From an uncultured Rhodospirillaceae bacterium (GTDB lineage: Bacteria > Pseudomonadota > Alphaproteobacteria > Rhodospirillales > Magnetospirillaceae): a stretch of DNA of 45,419 bases. Location: assembly GCA_903941095.1 (NCBI GenBank), contig CAJANN010000209.1, positions 1 through 45,419 of the forward strand, in the 5' to 3' direction. Shown piece after piece: positions 1-7,885 of this stretch. The notes under the pieces were generated by a model. It made no database searches. It saw only the letters and a list, made by a program, of their open reading frames with translations, and was not told where the DNA came from. Position 1 is the stretch's first letter. Each line of letters opens with the position of its first letter. The position numbers and the translations under genes were made by a program.

Positions 1-651
1 CGCAACAAGATCACGGCCAACGACTATACCTTCAGCCTGTCCAACGAGCGGACGGAACAGGTCGATGTCGGCGCCCTGTTCAGGAACGGCCCGTGGAGCG
101 GCTCCGCGTCGCTGTTCTACGCCTACACCGACGGCTATATCCTGGTGTCCAGCGCAACCGCCAAAAGCGTCGACGCCCAGCGTTTCGGCGGCGAGGGCGA
201 ACTGGCCTACCGTCTGACGCCGGCCTGGACGGTGGAAGGCACCGCCGCCTACACCTATGGCCAGAATCTCACCGATGCCGTGGCCTTGGCCCAGACGCCG
301 CCGCTGGATACTTCGGTGGCGGTCAAGTATGACGACGGCACCTTCCTGGGCGGCCTGCATCTGCGGGCGGTGGCTTCGCAAAGCCGGGTCGACAAGGGCT
401 GGGGCAATATCATGAGCACCGACCTCGACAAGACCGCCGGATTCGCCGTGCTGTCGGCCAATGCCGGCTGGCGGCCGGTCCAGGCTCTGACCGTGACCGG
501 CGGCGTCGACAACATCCTGGACAAGACCTATGCCGAGCACATCAGCAAGACCGGAACCTGGGCCGGTGGCGACCTGTCGATGTACAACGACACCCTGCGG
601 GTCAACGAACCGGGGCGGACCTTCTGGATGCGCGGGTCTTTGACCTTCTGA
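1..651 (+). CDS. TonB-dependent outer-membrane receptor, C-terminal part (probably copper type)
   Basis: The frame is open from base 1, so the N-terminus (plug domain, TonB box, signal peptide) lies outside the window. The visible 216 residues are amphipathic beta-strands of an outer-membrane barrel and end in phenylalanine (GSLTF), the usual outer-membrane sorting signal. The late motifs NILDKTYAEHISK and RVNEPGRTFW resemble the end of the TonB-dependent copper receptor family (OprC/NosA-like), so copper is the most likely substrate; this is inferred from the C-terminus alone. The downstream MFS gene is convergent, so the two are not in one operon. A siderophore receptor is the main alternative. 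Confidence 0.8.
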   Translation, partial: RNKITANDYTFSLSNERTEQVDVGALFRNGPWSGSASLFYAYTDGYILVSSATAKSVDAQRFGGEGELAYRLTPAWTVEGTAAYTYGQNLTDAVALAQTPPLDTSVAVKYDDGTFLGGLHLRAVASQSRVDKGWGNIMSTDLDKTAGFAVLSANAGWRPVQALTVTGGVDNILDKTYAEHISKTGTWAGGDLSMYNDTLRVNEPGRTFWMRGSLTF

Positions 652-679
652 TCCGGCCGGCCTGATCAGGTCGGGCACG

Positions 680-709
680 GGCCGGCTTCCGCCGCGGCGG
701 AGGCCGGCC
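680..709. terminator. Bidirectional hairpin between convergent genes
   Basis: A near-perfect 30-nt palindrome (GGCCGGC, then CTCCGCC-like arms around GCGG) with one mismatched pair sits between the receptor stop and the MFS stop. There is no clear T-run on either strand, so its role as terminator is inferred from position and stem strength. Confidence 0.5.
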
Positions 710-1884
710 TACCGCCTGGTCAGCAGGAACCCCATTCCGACCAGGGCGGGAACCGCCGCCACCGCGTAGGTCGCGGTGTAGCTGCCCAACAGGCCGTGCA
801 GGGCGGCGAAGACCGGCGGTCCGACCAGGACGCCGCCATAGGTGAAGAACAGCGAGGCCCCGGTGACCCGGGGGATTTGCGCCGGGTCGGCGGCGTGGGC
901 CAGTTCCGCCAGATATATGCCGTTCCAGCCCAATGCGGCGGCGCCGAAGGGAACCAGAACCAGCGCAACCAGGGGCGCCGGCCAGTCGGGGGTCAGCAGG
1001 CCGGTGAGCAATGCCAGGGCGGCGGTGGCCGCACCCAGGGCGATCAAGGTCCTCAGGCCGCCGAACCAGCGGTCGGCCGCGGTGCCCAGGGTGATGCGGC
1101 CGATGACGCCGGCCACCTGCAGGGCCGACAGCAGCAGGCCGGCTTCCACCAGCGACCAGTGCAGATCGCCGACCAGCATGCTGACCATGAAGGTCGACAC
1201 CGACAATTGCACGGCGGCATAGGCGAATCCCGACAGCGACAGCGGCCGCAGCACGCGGTCGTGCCAGATCAGCGTCAGTCCGGCCAGCGGCCGGGCCTTC
1301 AGGCGGGCCTGGGGCTCGCGGTCGGCATCCCAGACGGTGCGGGCGGGAATCAGCAGCAGGGCCAGGATCAGGCAATAGCCCGCCACCGATGCCAGGGCGG
1401 TCTGCCAGCCATAGGCCAGGGCCAGGGCCGGGGCTGTCAGCCCGGCCAGGGTACCGCCCAGGGGCACCCCGGTCTGCTTGATGGAAAACACCAGATTGCG
1501 GTTGGCCGGGCTGGTGGAGCGGGCCAGCAGATGCGAGGCCGCCGGATTGGTCATGCCGTAGCCCAGGCCGATCAGGGCGGCGCCGGCCAGGACCAGGGCC
1601 AGATGGCCGGCGGCGGTGCACAGGGCGCCGGCGGCGACCATCAGCAGGGCGGCCTGGGTGGTGCGGGCCGCCCCCAACCGGCGGACGGCGTCGCCACCCA
1701 GCAGGGATGTCAGCATCGCCCCGCCATAGGCCAGGCTGATCCACCAGCCGATGCGCGACGCGGCGACGCCCAGGTCGCGGGCGATCTCGGGGGCGATGGC
1801 CGCCGGCGACAGCATGGCCAGCGAGACCAGGCACTGGGCGGCGGTGGTCGCCGCCAGGATGGGGACATAAGAAGGAAGCGACAT
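709..1884 (-). CDS. Major facilitator superfamily transporter
   Basis: A 391-residue integral membrane protein with about twelve hydrophobic segments, the normal MFS size. The N-terminal half has the helix pattern around PEIARDLGVAASRIGWWISLAYG, split here by short loops, and GYGMTNPAA in a later helix is typical of MFS antiporters. The ATG at 1884 (MSLPSYVP) starts directly at the first transmembrane helix; longer open frame upstream is hydrophilic, proline/glutamine-rich and runs antisense to mobB, so it was discarded. The substrate cannot be told from sequence. mobB is divergent from it with about 90 nt between the two starts. Confidence 0.85.
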   Translation of the reverse strand: MSLPSYVPILAATTAAQCLVSLAMLSPAAIAPEIARDLGVAASRIGWWISLAYGGAMLTSLLGGDAVRRLGAARTTQAALLMVAAGALCTAAGHLALVLAGAALIGLGYGMTNPAASHLLARSTSPANRNLVFSIKQTGVPLGGTLAGLTAPALALAYGWQTALASVAGYCLILALLLIPARTVWDADREPQARLKARPLAGLTLIWHDRVLRPLSLSGFAYAAVQLSVSTFMVSMLVGDLHWSLVEAGLLLSALQVAGVIGRITLGTAADRWFGGLRTLIALGAATAALALLTGLLTPDWPAPLVALVLVPFGAAALGWNGIYLAELAHAADPAQIPRVTGASLFFTYGGVLVGPPVFAALHGLLGSYTATYAVAAVPALVGMGFLLTRR

Positions 1885-1977
1885 GCCTCTACATGCGCCT
1901 TCCACGGCGGGCCGGTCAACGTCCGCGGATGCGGGGAAGGGTTGCGCGGCGGCGATGGCCGGCTTACCGTTCCCGCC

Positions 1978-2481
1978 ATGAAGATCCTTGGCATCGCCGG
2001 CTGGAGCGGCAGCGGCAAGACCACTCTGATCCGGCGCCTGATCCCGCTGTTGGCGGGGCAGGGGGTCGGTGTCGCCACCTTGAAGCACTCCCACCACGAT
2101 GTGCGGGTCGGCGACGCCGACAGCGCCGCCCTGCTGGCGGCCGGGGCGGGCGAGGTCCTGATCGCCGCTCCACACCGCTTCGCCCTGCTGCACGACCATC
2201 AGGGCCGTCCCGAGCCGTCCCTGGCCGATCTGACCGCCCATGTCGCCGGCTGCGACCTGCTGCTGGTCGAGGGGTTCAAGTTCTCGCCCCATCCCAAGCT
2301 GGAAGTCTGGACCCCCGAATCGGGTAAGCCACCGCTGGCGGCTGCCGATCCCACGGTCGTCGCCGTGGCCTGCGACGTTCCGCTGGAGATTTCCGGCCGG
2401 CCGGTGCTGGCGCGCAGCGATGCGGCGGCCATTTGCCGGTGGGTCCTGGACTTCACCGGACTGGCGCGGCTTCAGGACTGA
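1978..2481 (+). CDS. mobB: Molybdopterin-guanine dinucleotide biosynthesis adapter MobB
   Basis: A 167-residue GTP-binding protein that assists MobA in attaching GMP to molybdopterin, giving the bis-MGD cofactor of DMSO-reductase-family enzymes. The P-loop GWSGSGKTTL is at residues 8-17, followed by the family signatures VATLKHSHHD and the late LLLVEGFKF segment. Length is typical. The ATG at 1978 places the P-loop immediately after the first beta-strand, as in other MobB proteins. No mobA or molybdoenzyme gene is next to it, and the following esterase gene is convergent. Confidence 0.93.
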   Translation: MKILGIAGWSGSGKTTLIRRLIPLLAGQGVGVATLKHSHHDVRVGDADSAALLAAGAGEVLIAAPHRFALLHDHQGRPEPSLADLTAHVAGCDLLLVEGFKFSPHPKLEVWTPESGKPPLAAADPTVVAVACDVPLEISGRPVLARSDAAAICRWVLDFTGLARLQD

Positions 2482-2486
2482 GCCGT

Positions 2487-3431
2487 CTATTCCGCCGCCT
2501 GGGCGCGCGCGCCGGACAGATGGAAGCGCAGCGCGGCGGCGGCCTCGCCGACGGCGCGGTCGGCCGGCTCCAGCAGGGCGCTCATCTGGGCGAAGGAATG
2601 GGGCACGCCGTCATAGACCGACAAGGTGGCGGGAATTCCCGCCACGCGCAGGCGCCGGGCCAGGACGATGCTGTCGTCCTTCAGGCAATCCAGCCCGGCG
2701 GCGACCAGCAATTGCGGCGGCAGGCCGTGCAGGTCGGCGTGCAGCGGTGCCGCCAGCGGGTTGTCGCGTTGGGCGAAATCGGCCAGATATTGCGACCAGA
2801 ACCAATCGACCCGTTCGGTGGTCAGGCCGAATTCGCCGCCGCCGAAGGCCCGGTGCGACGGGGTGTCGAGGTCGGCCGAGAACATGCCGTAGAACGACAG
2901 GCCGAAATCCGGCAGGGGCCGGCGGCGGTCGCGCAGGGCCAGGGTTGCCGCCAGGGCCAGATTGGCGCCGGCGGAATCGCCGCCGACGGCCCAGCCGGCC
3001 GTCAGGAAACCGCCGTCGCCCAGCCATGCGACGGCGTCCAGCGCCTGATCCAGCTGACCGGGGAAACGGGTCTCGGGGGCCAACCCGTACCTGACGGCGG
3101 CGACGGCGATGCCGGAACGGTTCGCCAGCAGGCGCAGCAACCGCTCGTGGGTGTCGACCGAATTCAGGACGAAGCCGCCGCCGTGAAAATAGACCAGCAC
3201 CGGCCCGCGCCGCCCGCCCGTGGTCGGAGTGAACAGCCGGATCGACGTGCCCAGATCGGTCCGCAGGTCGTCGGTCCGGGCGATGCCGGGCAGGGGGCTG
3301 TTCCATATCCCCTGATAGGCGATGGCCAGCCGCCGGGCTTCCGCCAGCGGCTGGCGCAGGGGGTCCGCCGGGCTGGCGCCACGGGCCACGGCGAAATCCC
3401 GAACGGCGTCGATGTGTGGGAAGGGGCTCAT
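2487..3431 (-). CDS. Alpha/beta hydrolase of the hormone-sensitive-lipase (acetyl esterase) family
   Basis: A 314-residue carboxylesterase. The oxyanion-hole motif HGGG is at residues 83-86, the nucleophile elbow GDSAG at 151-155 (Ser153), the acid is probably Asp248 and the base His278 (DGVPHSF). This HGGG plus GDSAG arrangement defines the HSL family, which hydrolyses short-chain acyl esters. No signal peptide is visible, so it should be cytoplasmic. Its stop lies 5 nt from the convergent mobB stop. The natural substrate is unknown. Confidence 0.88.
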   Translation of the reverse strand: MSPFPHIDAVRDFAVARGASPADPLRQPLAEARRLAIAYQGIWNSPLPGIARTDDLRTDLGTSIRLFTPTTGGRRGPVLVYFHGGGFVLNSVDTHERLLRLLANRSGIAVAAVRYGLAPETRFPGQLDQALDAVAWLGDGGFLTAGWAVGGDSAGANLALAATLALRDRRRPLPDFGLSFYGMFSADLDTPSHRAFGGGEFGLTTERVDWFWSQYLADFAQRDNPLAAPLHADLHGLPPQLLVAAGLDCLKDDSIVLARRLRVAGIPATLSVYDGVPHSFAQMSALLEPADRAVGEAAAALRFHLSGARAQAAE

Positions 3432-3692
3432 CCGGCGCGTCTCCTCGACATTGCGGGTGCCAGCATATTCAACACAAATATGTGCGTCAACGGATATCTA
3501 AAATATAGTAAATAAATAGATTTATCGATTGTCCGGATTGCCGTTCCGGCAGGGGCAAACGTTTGATTTTTCGGTCCGAAGCAGGCATCCTCTGGCGGCC
3601 AGACAAAGAGGGGGCCGGCGGCGGCGCGACTGCGCGTCATGCCGGTGTCGATCCGCTGGTCAAAAGCGGCAAGCGCAGGAAGGTGGGGCGTC
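3432..3692. promoter_or_regulatory. AT-rich divergent intergenic region
   Basis: About 260 nt separate the divergent starts of the esterase and the coiled-coil gene. The part from roughly 3465 to 3535 is strikingly AT-rich for this genome and contains the palindrome ATAAAT-AG-ATTTAT (3512-3525), a candidate operator. The region should hold both promoters, but no -35/-10 pair could be assigned with confidence. The coding start at 3693 is preceded by the strong ribosome-binding stretch AGGAAGGTGGGG, which decides it over an upstream ATG at 3639. Confidence 0.5.
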
Positions 3693-6560
3693 ATGGATGA
3701 CACGACGAATATGCGGGGCGACGCCGATGGGAAGGCGGCGGACATGGAGATCCACCTGCCGGTGACCGTTGCCCGCACTTCCGGCGAGATGCCGCCGCTC
3801 CGGCGGGGGGCGTCGAAGCTGCCGGCGCTGGTCAACGGCCTGGCCGGTCTGGGCTCGGTCGGCTGGCTGGGATTTTGCGCGCAATACGTCAATTCCAGCA
3901 TCGGCTGGGGCAATCTGGTCGCCCTGCAGCCGCAGGAACTGGGCGGCATCGTCGGCGCCGCCCTGGTGCCGCTGGCCTTCCTGTGGATGGTGCTGGCCTG
4001 GCTGGACCGCGGCCGTGCCATCCGCTTTCTGGCCGAAGACCTGTCGCAGCATCTGGCCCGCCTGACCTATCCCGCCGAAGGGGCCGAGGCCCGGGTCAAG
4101 GCCATCGCCGATTCTCTGCGTTCCCAGGCGCGTGAGCTGCATGACGCCACCGCCCGCGCCGCCGGCGAAGCCGATGCCGTGCGGTCCAGCCTGTCGGCCC
4201 AGGTCGACGCCCTGGGCGGCGTCGTCGGCAAGGTCAACGGCGATGCCCGCGAGGCCGTCGACGCCCTGCGCGGCGAGGTCGACCGCCTGACCCACGCCGC
4301 CGACGCGGCCACCGCCCGGGCCCGCGAGGTCGAACATCTGCTGCGCCTGCAAAGCCAGGATCTGACCACGGTCACCGAGACCGCCGCCGGCAAGGTGCGC
4401 GAATTCGGCGAGTTCATGCACGACAACGTCCAGGCCATCGAGCAGGCTTCGATGCGGGCGGCGCAGCGGGCCGAAGGCATGTCCGACCAGATCCGCCGCC
4501 ATGCCGACGCCCTGGAATCGGTGTCGCGAGTGGCCCTGGACCGTGCCGAGCAGGTGGGCTCCCTGTTCGCCCAGAAAGCCGGCGAACTGGCCGAGGCCGC
4601 CGACCGCTCCGGCATCCGCACCGAATCCGTCGCCACCAACCTGTCGCAACGGGTCGAGGCGCTGGAAACCCTGTTCACCCGCCAGAACAACGACCTGGAA
4701 CAGGCCGCCGTGCGCCTGGCCGATCAGACCTCGCGCATCAGCACCTCGCTGACCCAGCAGGCCACCGGGCTCGACCAGATCACCGAGCGCGTGCTGTCGC
4801 GCATCAAGATCGTCGAAGAAGCCCTGTCGGTGCAGTCGCGGGAAGTTTCGGCGGCCTCCGACCAGGCGATGGGACGGTTCCGCGAGATCGAGGAAACCCT
4901 GGGCCGCCACGCCGAACAGCTGCGCGCCACCACCGACGAGGCGTCGGCGCAGATGGGTTCGGTCGGCGAGGTGTTCGCCCTGCGCCGCGACGATATCGAC
5001 AGTGCCTCGGAACGGGCGCTGGGCCGGGTCCGCGAAGTCGGCGACGCCTTCCAGGGCCAGACCCGGGCGCTGTCCGCCGCCTCGGACCAGATGCAGGCCC
5101 GGGCGCGCGAGGTTTCCGAGACCCTGCGTCTGCACATCGAGGACCTGGGCAAGGGCGCCGAGCGGGCCGCCGGCCAGGCGGAAGCCATCCGCCAGTCGCT
5201 GCGCAAGCAGGCCGACGAACTGGCCGACGCCGCCAACGTGGTCTCGACCCAGTCGCGCCTGTCGGAAGCGTCGCTGAACCAGCAGTCCCGCCACCTGATT
5301 TCCACGTCGGATCAGGTCATGGCCAAGGTCAAGACCATCGCCGACACCTTGCGCCAGAACACCAACGACCTGATCGCGGTGTCGTCGCGCGTCGGCGTCG
5401 AACTGGAAGCCGTGGGCGAGGGACTGCGTCAACGCACGTCGGAAGTCGGCGTGGCCGCCACCAAGGCGATGGCCGACACCAACGGCCTGTCCGAGGTCCT
5501 GGAACAGCGCACCGAACAGATGTCCAGCATCTCCGAACAGGTGGCCGGACGGATTCGCAACACCACCGACGCCCTGCGCCGCCAGACCGAGCAGCTGGTC
5601 GGGGCCGCCGATCAGGTCCAGGTCAGCGTCGTCGCCGTCGGCGACAAGCTGAAGGACCAGTCGGAATCCCTGGCCCGCGTCGCCGACGATTCCTCGGAAG
5701 TCCTGAAGGCGTTCGGCCAGTCCATCGCCAAGCATGCGGTGGAAGTGGGTGAAGCGTCGCAGCGGGTGTTCCACAATTCGCAGACCGCGGGCGACGCCCT
5801 GCGCACCATCGTGCGCGATTTCGAGGAAACCTCGAACAAGACCGCCGCCCAGGTCACCGCTGCCGGCGACATGCTGCGCAGCGGCATCCGCGACCTGACC
5901 CAGGCGTCGGAACGCATCACCCAGCAGGTCCGCGCCTCGGGCGAATCGCTGCGGCGTCAGGCTCTGGAACTGCAGGAATCCAGCGACCGCACCGGCGCCA
6001 AGCTGGAAAGCTCGTTCGAGATGATCCGCCAGAAATCCAACGACCTGGGGGTTACCGGCGACCGCCTGACCCAGCAGGCCGAGGCTTTCTCGGCCACCTT
6101 CGGACGCCAGATCGACGAACTGATCAGCGCCTCGAAGCTGGCGGAAATGCGGGCCGAGCAGATCGAGGAGAGGCGCGCCGCCACCTCGGTGGAGCATTTC
6201 CTGCGCAATGCCGCCTTCATCGTCGAGAAGCTGCAGTCGCTGTCGGTGGATATCGGCCGCATCTTCTCGGCCAATATCGACGAGAAGGCCTGGCGCGAGT
6301 TCCATGCCGGCGACCAGAGCGTGTTCGTCCGCAAGATTCTCAAGAATCTCGACAAGCACCAGATCGCCGCCATCAAGAACAAGTTCGAGGACGACGGCGG
6401 TTTCCGCGATTACGTCACCCGCTATCTGGCGGAATTCGAGGCGCTGCTCAACCAGGCCCGCCAGTCGGACTATGCCGACGTGCTGACCGGCACCTTCACC
6501 TCGTCGGAAGTCGGCAAGCTGTATCTGGTCCTGGCCCGCGCCCTGGGCCGGTTGGAGTAG
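3693..6560 (+). CDS. Membrane-anchored giant coiled-coil protein with 25-residue repeats
   Basis: A 955-residue protein of no recognised function. Residues 1-44 are soluble; two hydrophobic segments follow (about 45-63 and 84-104). Residues 136-821 are an uninterrupted alpha-helical tract made of 27 degenerate 25-residue units plus one 11-residue unit (described separately). A C-terminal domain (822-955) with predicted helices and little repeat character completes it. The composition resembles apolipoprotein/chemoreceptor-type helical rods. A short N-terminal hairpin in the membrane with the long rod and C-terminal domain on one side is the likely topology. Its stop codon is 1 nt before the methyltransferase start, so the three genes 3693-8755 are probably one transcript. 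It could be a native structural or polar-organising protein unrelated to DNA modification. Confidence 0.85.
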   Translation: MDDTTNMRGDADGKAADMEIHLPVTVARTSGEMPPLRRGASKLPALVNGLAGLGSVGWLGFCAQYVNSSIGWGNLVALQPQELGGIVGAALVPLAFLWMVLAWLDRGRAIRFLAEDLSQHLARLTYPAEGAEARVKAIADSLRSQARELHDATARAAGEADAVRSSLSAQVDALGGVVGKVNGDAREAVDALRGEVDRLTHAADAATARAREVEHLLRLQSQDLTTVTETAAGKVREFGEFMHDNVQAIEQASMRAAQRAEGMSDQIRRHADALESVSRVALDRAEQVGSLFAQKAGELAEAADRSGIRTESVATNLSQRVEALETLFTRQNNDLEQAAVRLADQTSRISTSLTQQATGLDQITERVLSRIKIVEEALSVQSREVSAASDQAMGRFREIEETLGRHAEQLRATTDEASAQMGSVGEVFALRRDDIDSASERALGRVREVGDAFQGQTRALSAASDQMQARAREVSETLRLHIEDLGKGAERAAGQAEAIRQSLRKQADELADAANVVSTQSRLSEASLNQQSRHLISTSDQVMAKVKTIADTLRQNTNDLIAVSSRVGVELEAVGEGLRQRTSEVGVAATKAMADTNGLSEVLEQRTEQMSSISEQVAGRIRNTTDALRRQTEQLVGAADQVQVSVVAVGDKLKDQSESLARVADDSSEVLKAFGQSIAKHAVEVGEASQRVFHNSQTAGDALRTIVRDFEETSNKTAAQVTAAGDMLRSGIRDLTQASERITQQVRASGESLRRQALELQESSDRTGAKLESSFEMIRQKSNDLGVTGDRLTQQAEAFSATFGRQIDELISASKLAEMRAEQIEERRAATSVEHFLRNAAFIVEKLQSLSVDIGRIFSANIDEKAWREFHAGDQSVFVRKILKNLDKHQIAAIKNKFEDDGGFRDYVTRYLAEFEALLNQARQSDYADVLTGTFTSSEVGKLYLVLARALGRLE
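4098..6155 (+). repeat. 27 tandem 25-residue coding repeats with one 11-residue unit
   Basis: Translated residues 136-821 of the coiled-coil protein fall into consecutive 25-residue units that can be aligned without gaps, for example REIEETLGRHAEQL, REVGDAFQGQTRAL, REVSETLRLHIEDL, RNTTDALRRQTEQL and RASGESLRRQALEL at the start of successive or nearby units. Typical pattern: R/E-x-V/I-x-x-x-L-R-x-Q at positions 1-10, then x-x-x-L at 14, A/S-S-D/E-R/Q near 17-20. Seven units precede a single 11-residue unit (4623-4655) and twenty follow it. The repeats are diverged at DNA level. A 25-residue unit equals two heptads plus one hendecad (7+7+11), which fits a coiled coil with regular stutters. Confidence 0.9.
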
Positions 6561-6561
6561 G

Positions 6562-7884
6562 ATGGCCCGGACCGCCGCACAGGTTCAGCCGGACCTGTTT
6601 CCCGATCTTTCGCCGCGGCCCGGGGGCACCAGCCCCAGGGCCGCGGTTTCCGTCCGCAGCGGCGCCTTCGTCGACAACATGAAGCTGCCGGTTCATCGCT
6701 GGTTCCGCTATTCCGCCGGCTTCTCGGCGGATTGGGTCAGGCAAGTCATCCAGACCGAAGGCGGTGCAGACCTGAGGGTCCTGGACCCCTTTGCCGGTTC
6801 AGGCACCGCGTTGCTGGCGGCTCAGTCGGTCGGGGCCGAAGCCTTGGGGCTGGAAGCCCATCCTTTCGTCAGCAAGATCGCCCGCGTCAAACTGTCCTGG
6901 CCCCAAGTCGACCCGATCGCCCTGCATGATGCCGGGCAAGCCCTGCTGTCGCAGGCAAGGGCGGCGGTCCGGCAGCCGGCAAGGCCCGGCCCCGCCCTGC
7001 TGGACAAGTGTTATCCGCCGGAAATCCTGGCCGATTTGCAGGCGTTGCGCGATGCCTGGGAGCAGGTGCCGCCGCAGGGCGTTCTCCGTGATGTGTTGTG
7101 GCTGGCCCTGACGGCGATTTTGCGGGAATGCAGTCCGGTGGGGACGGCGCAATGGCAATATGTGCTGCCTAACAAAAGCAAGGCGACGGCCCGGTCTCCC
7201 TTCTCCGCCTTCGCTGATCGGGTCCGGCTGTTTTGCGACGATCTGGCCCACGCCCGCGCGCAGTGGGGAGGGCGGGCCGGCATCGAGACTGCCGATGCCC
7301 GGACGGCGATCGTTTCTCAGGGGGCTTTCGATCTGGTGGTGACGTCGCCGCCCTATCCCAATAATTACGACTATGCCGATGCGACCCGGCTGGAAATGTC
7401 GTTCTGGGGAGATGTCCAGGGGTGGGGTGACCTGCATCGGGTCGTCCGCCGCGGTCTGATCTGCAGTTGCTCGCAGCATTCCGCCGCCGACCGCCTGCAT
7501 CTGGATGCCGTGCTGGCCGAGCCGGTGCTGGCACCGATCCTGGACGAGTTGGAGCCGGTCTGCCGCGAACTGGACCGTGTCCGCCACGACAAGGGCGGCA
7601 AGAAGACCTATCACACCATGATTGCCGCCTATTTCCTGGGACTGGCGCAGACATGGCACAATCTGCGGCCGGCGATGAAGCCGGGCAGCCGGTTGCATTT
7701 CGTCATCGGCGATTCCGCCCCTTACGGTGTCTATGTGCCCTGTGAACTATGGCTGGGCCGGCTGGCGTTGGCGGCGGGTTTCCACGATTTCGCCTTTGAA
7801 AAGCTGCGTGACAGGAACACCAAGTGGAAAAACCGCAAACATGACGTGCCCCTGAAGGAAGGGGTTCTGACCGTCAGGGGATGA
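6562..7884 (+). CDS. Site-specific DNA methyltransferase (TSPPY type)
   Basis: A 440-residue S-adenosylmethionine-dependent amino-methyltransferase. The SAM-binding motif I DPFAGSGT is at residues 75-82 and the catalytic motif IV TSPPY at 261-265, followed by PNNYDYAD. Motif I before motif IV gives an X-I-IV order; a motif X-like stretch (KLPVHRWFRYSAGFSA) precedes motif I. TSPPY is most often linked to N4-cytosine methylation, but N6-adenine cannot be excluded. The region between motifs I and IV (about 180 residues) may contain target recognition. It starts 1 nt after the coiled-coil gene, whose last codons supply a GGAG ribosome site, and ends 1 nt before the nuclease gene. Codon use looks somewhat less GC-biased than in neighbouring housekeeping genes. 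Confidence 0.88.
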   Translation: MARTAAQVQPDLFPDLSPRPGGTSPRAAVSVRSGAFVDNMKLPVHRWFRYSAGFSADWVRQVIQTEGGADLRVLDPFAGSGTALLAAQSVGAEALGLEAHPFVSKIARVKLSWPQVDPIALHDAGQALLSQARAAVRQPARPGPALLDKCYPPEILADLQALRDAWEQVPPQGVLRDVLWLALTAILRECSPVGTAQWQYVLPNKSKATARSPFSAFADRVRLFCDDLAHARAQWGGRAGIETADARTAIVSQGAFDLVVTSPPYPNNYDYADATRLEMSFWGDVQGWGDLHRVVRRGLICSCSQHSAADRLHLDAVLAEPVLAPILDELEPVCRELDRVRHDKGGKKTYHTMIAAYFLGLAQTWHNLRPAMKPGSRLHFVIGDSAPYGVYVPCELWLGRLALAAGFHDFAFEKLRDRNTKWKNRKHDVPLKEGVLTVRG

Positions 7885-7885
7885 C

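Noticed and set aside
796-1977. The long extension upstream of mobB in the same frame
   Set aside because: It is antisense to the MFS transporter and lacks any domain; MobB begins at 1978.
3660-6359. An 899-codon open frame antisense to the coiled-coil gene
   Set aside because: The repeats of the true protein create the long open frame on the other strand; its translation only mirrors the repeat and resembles no protein family.
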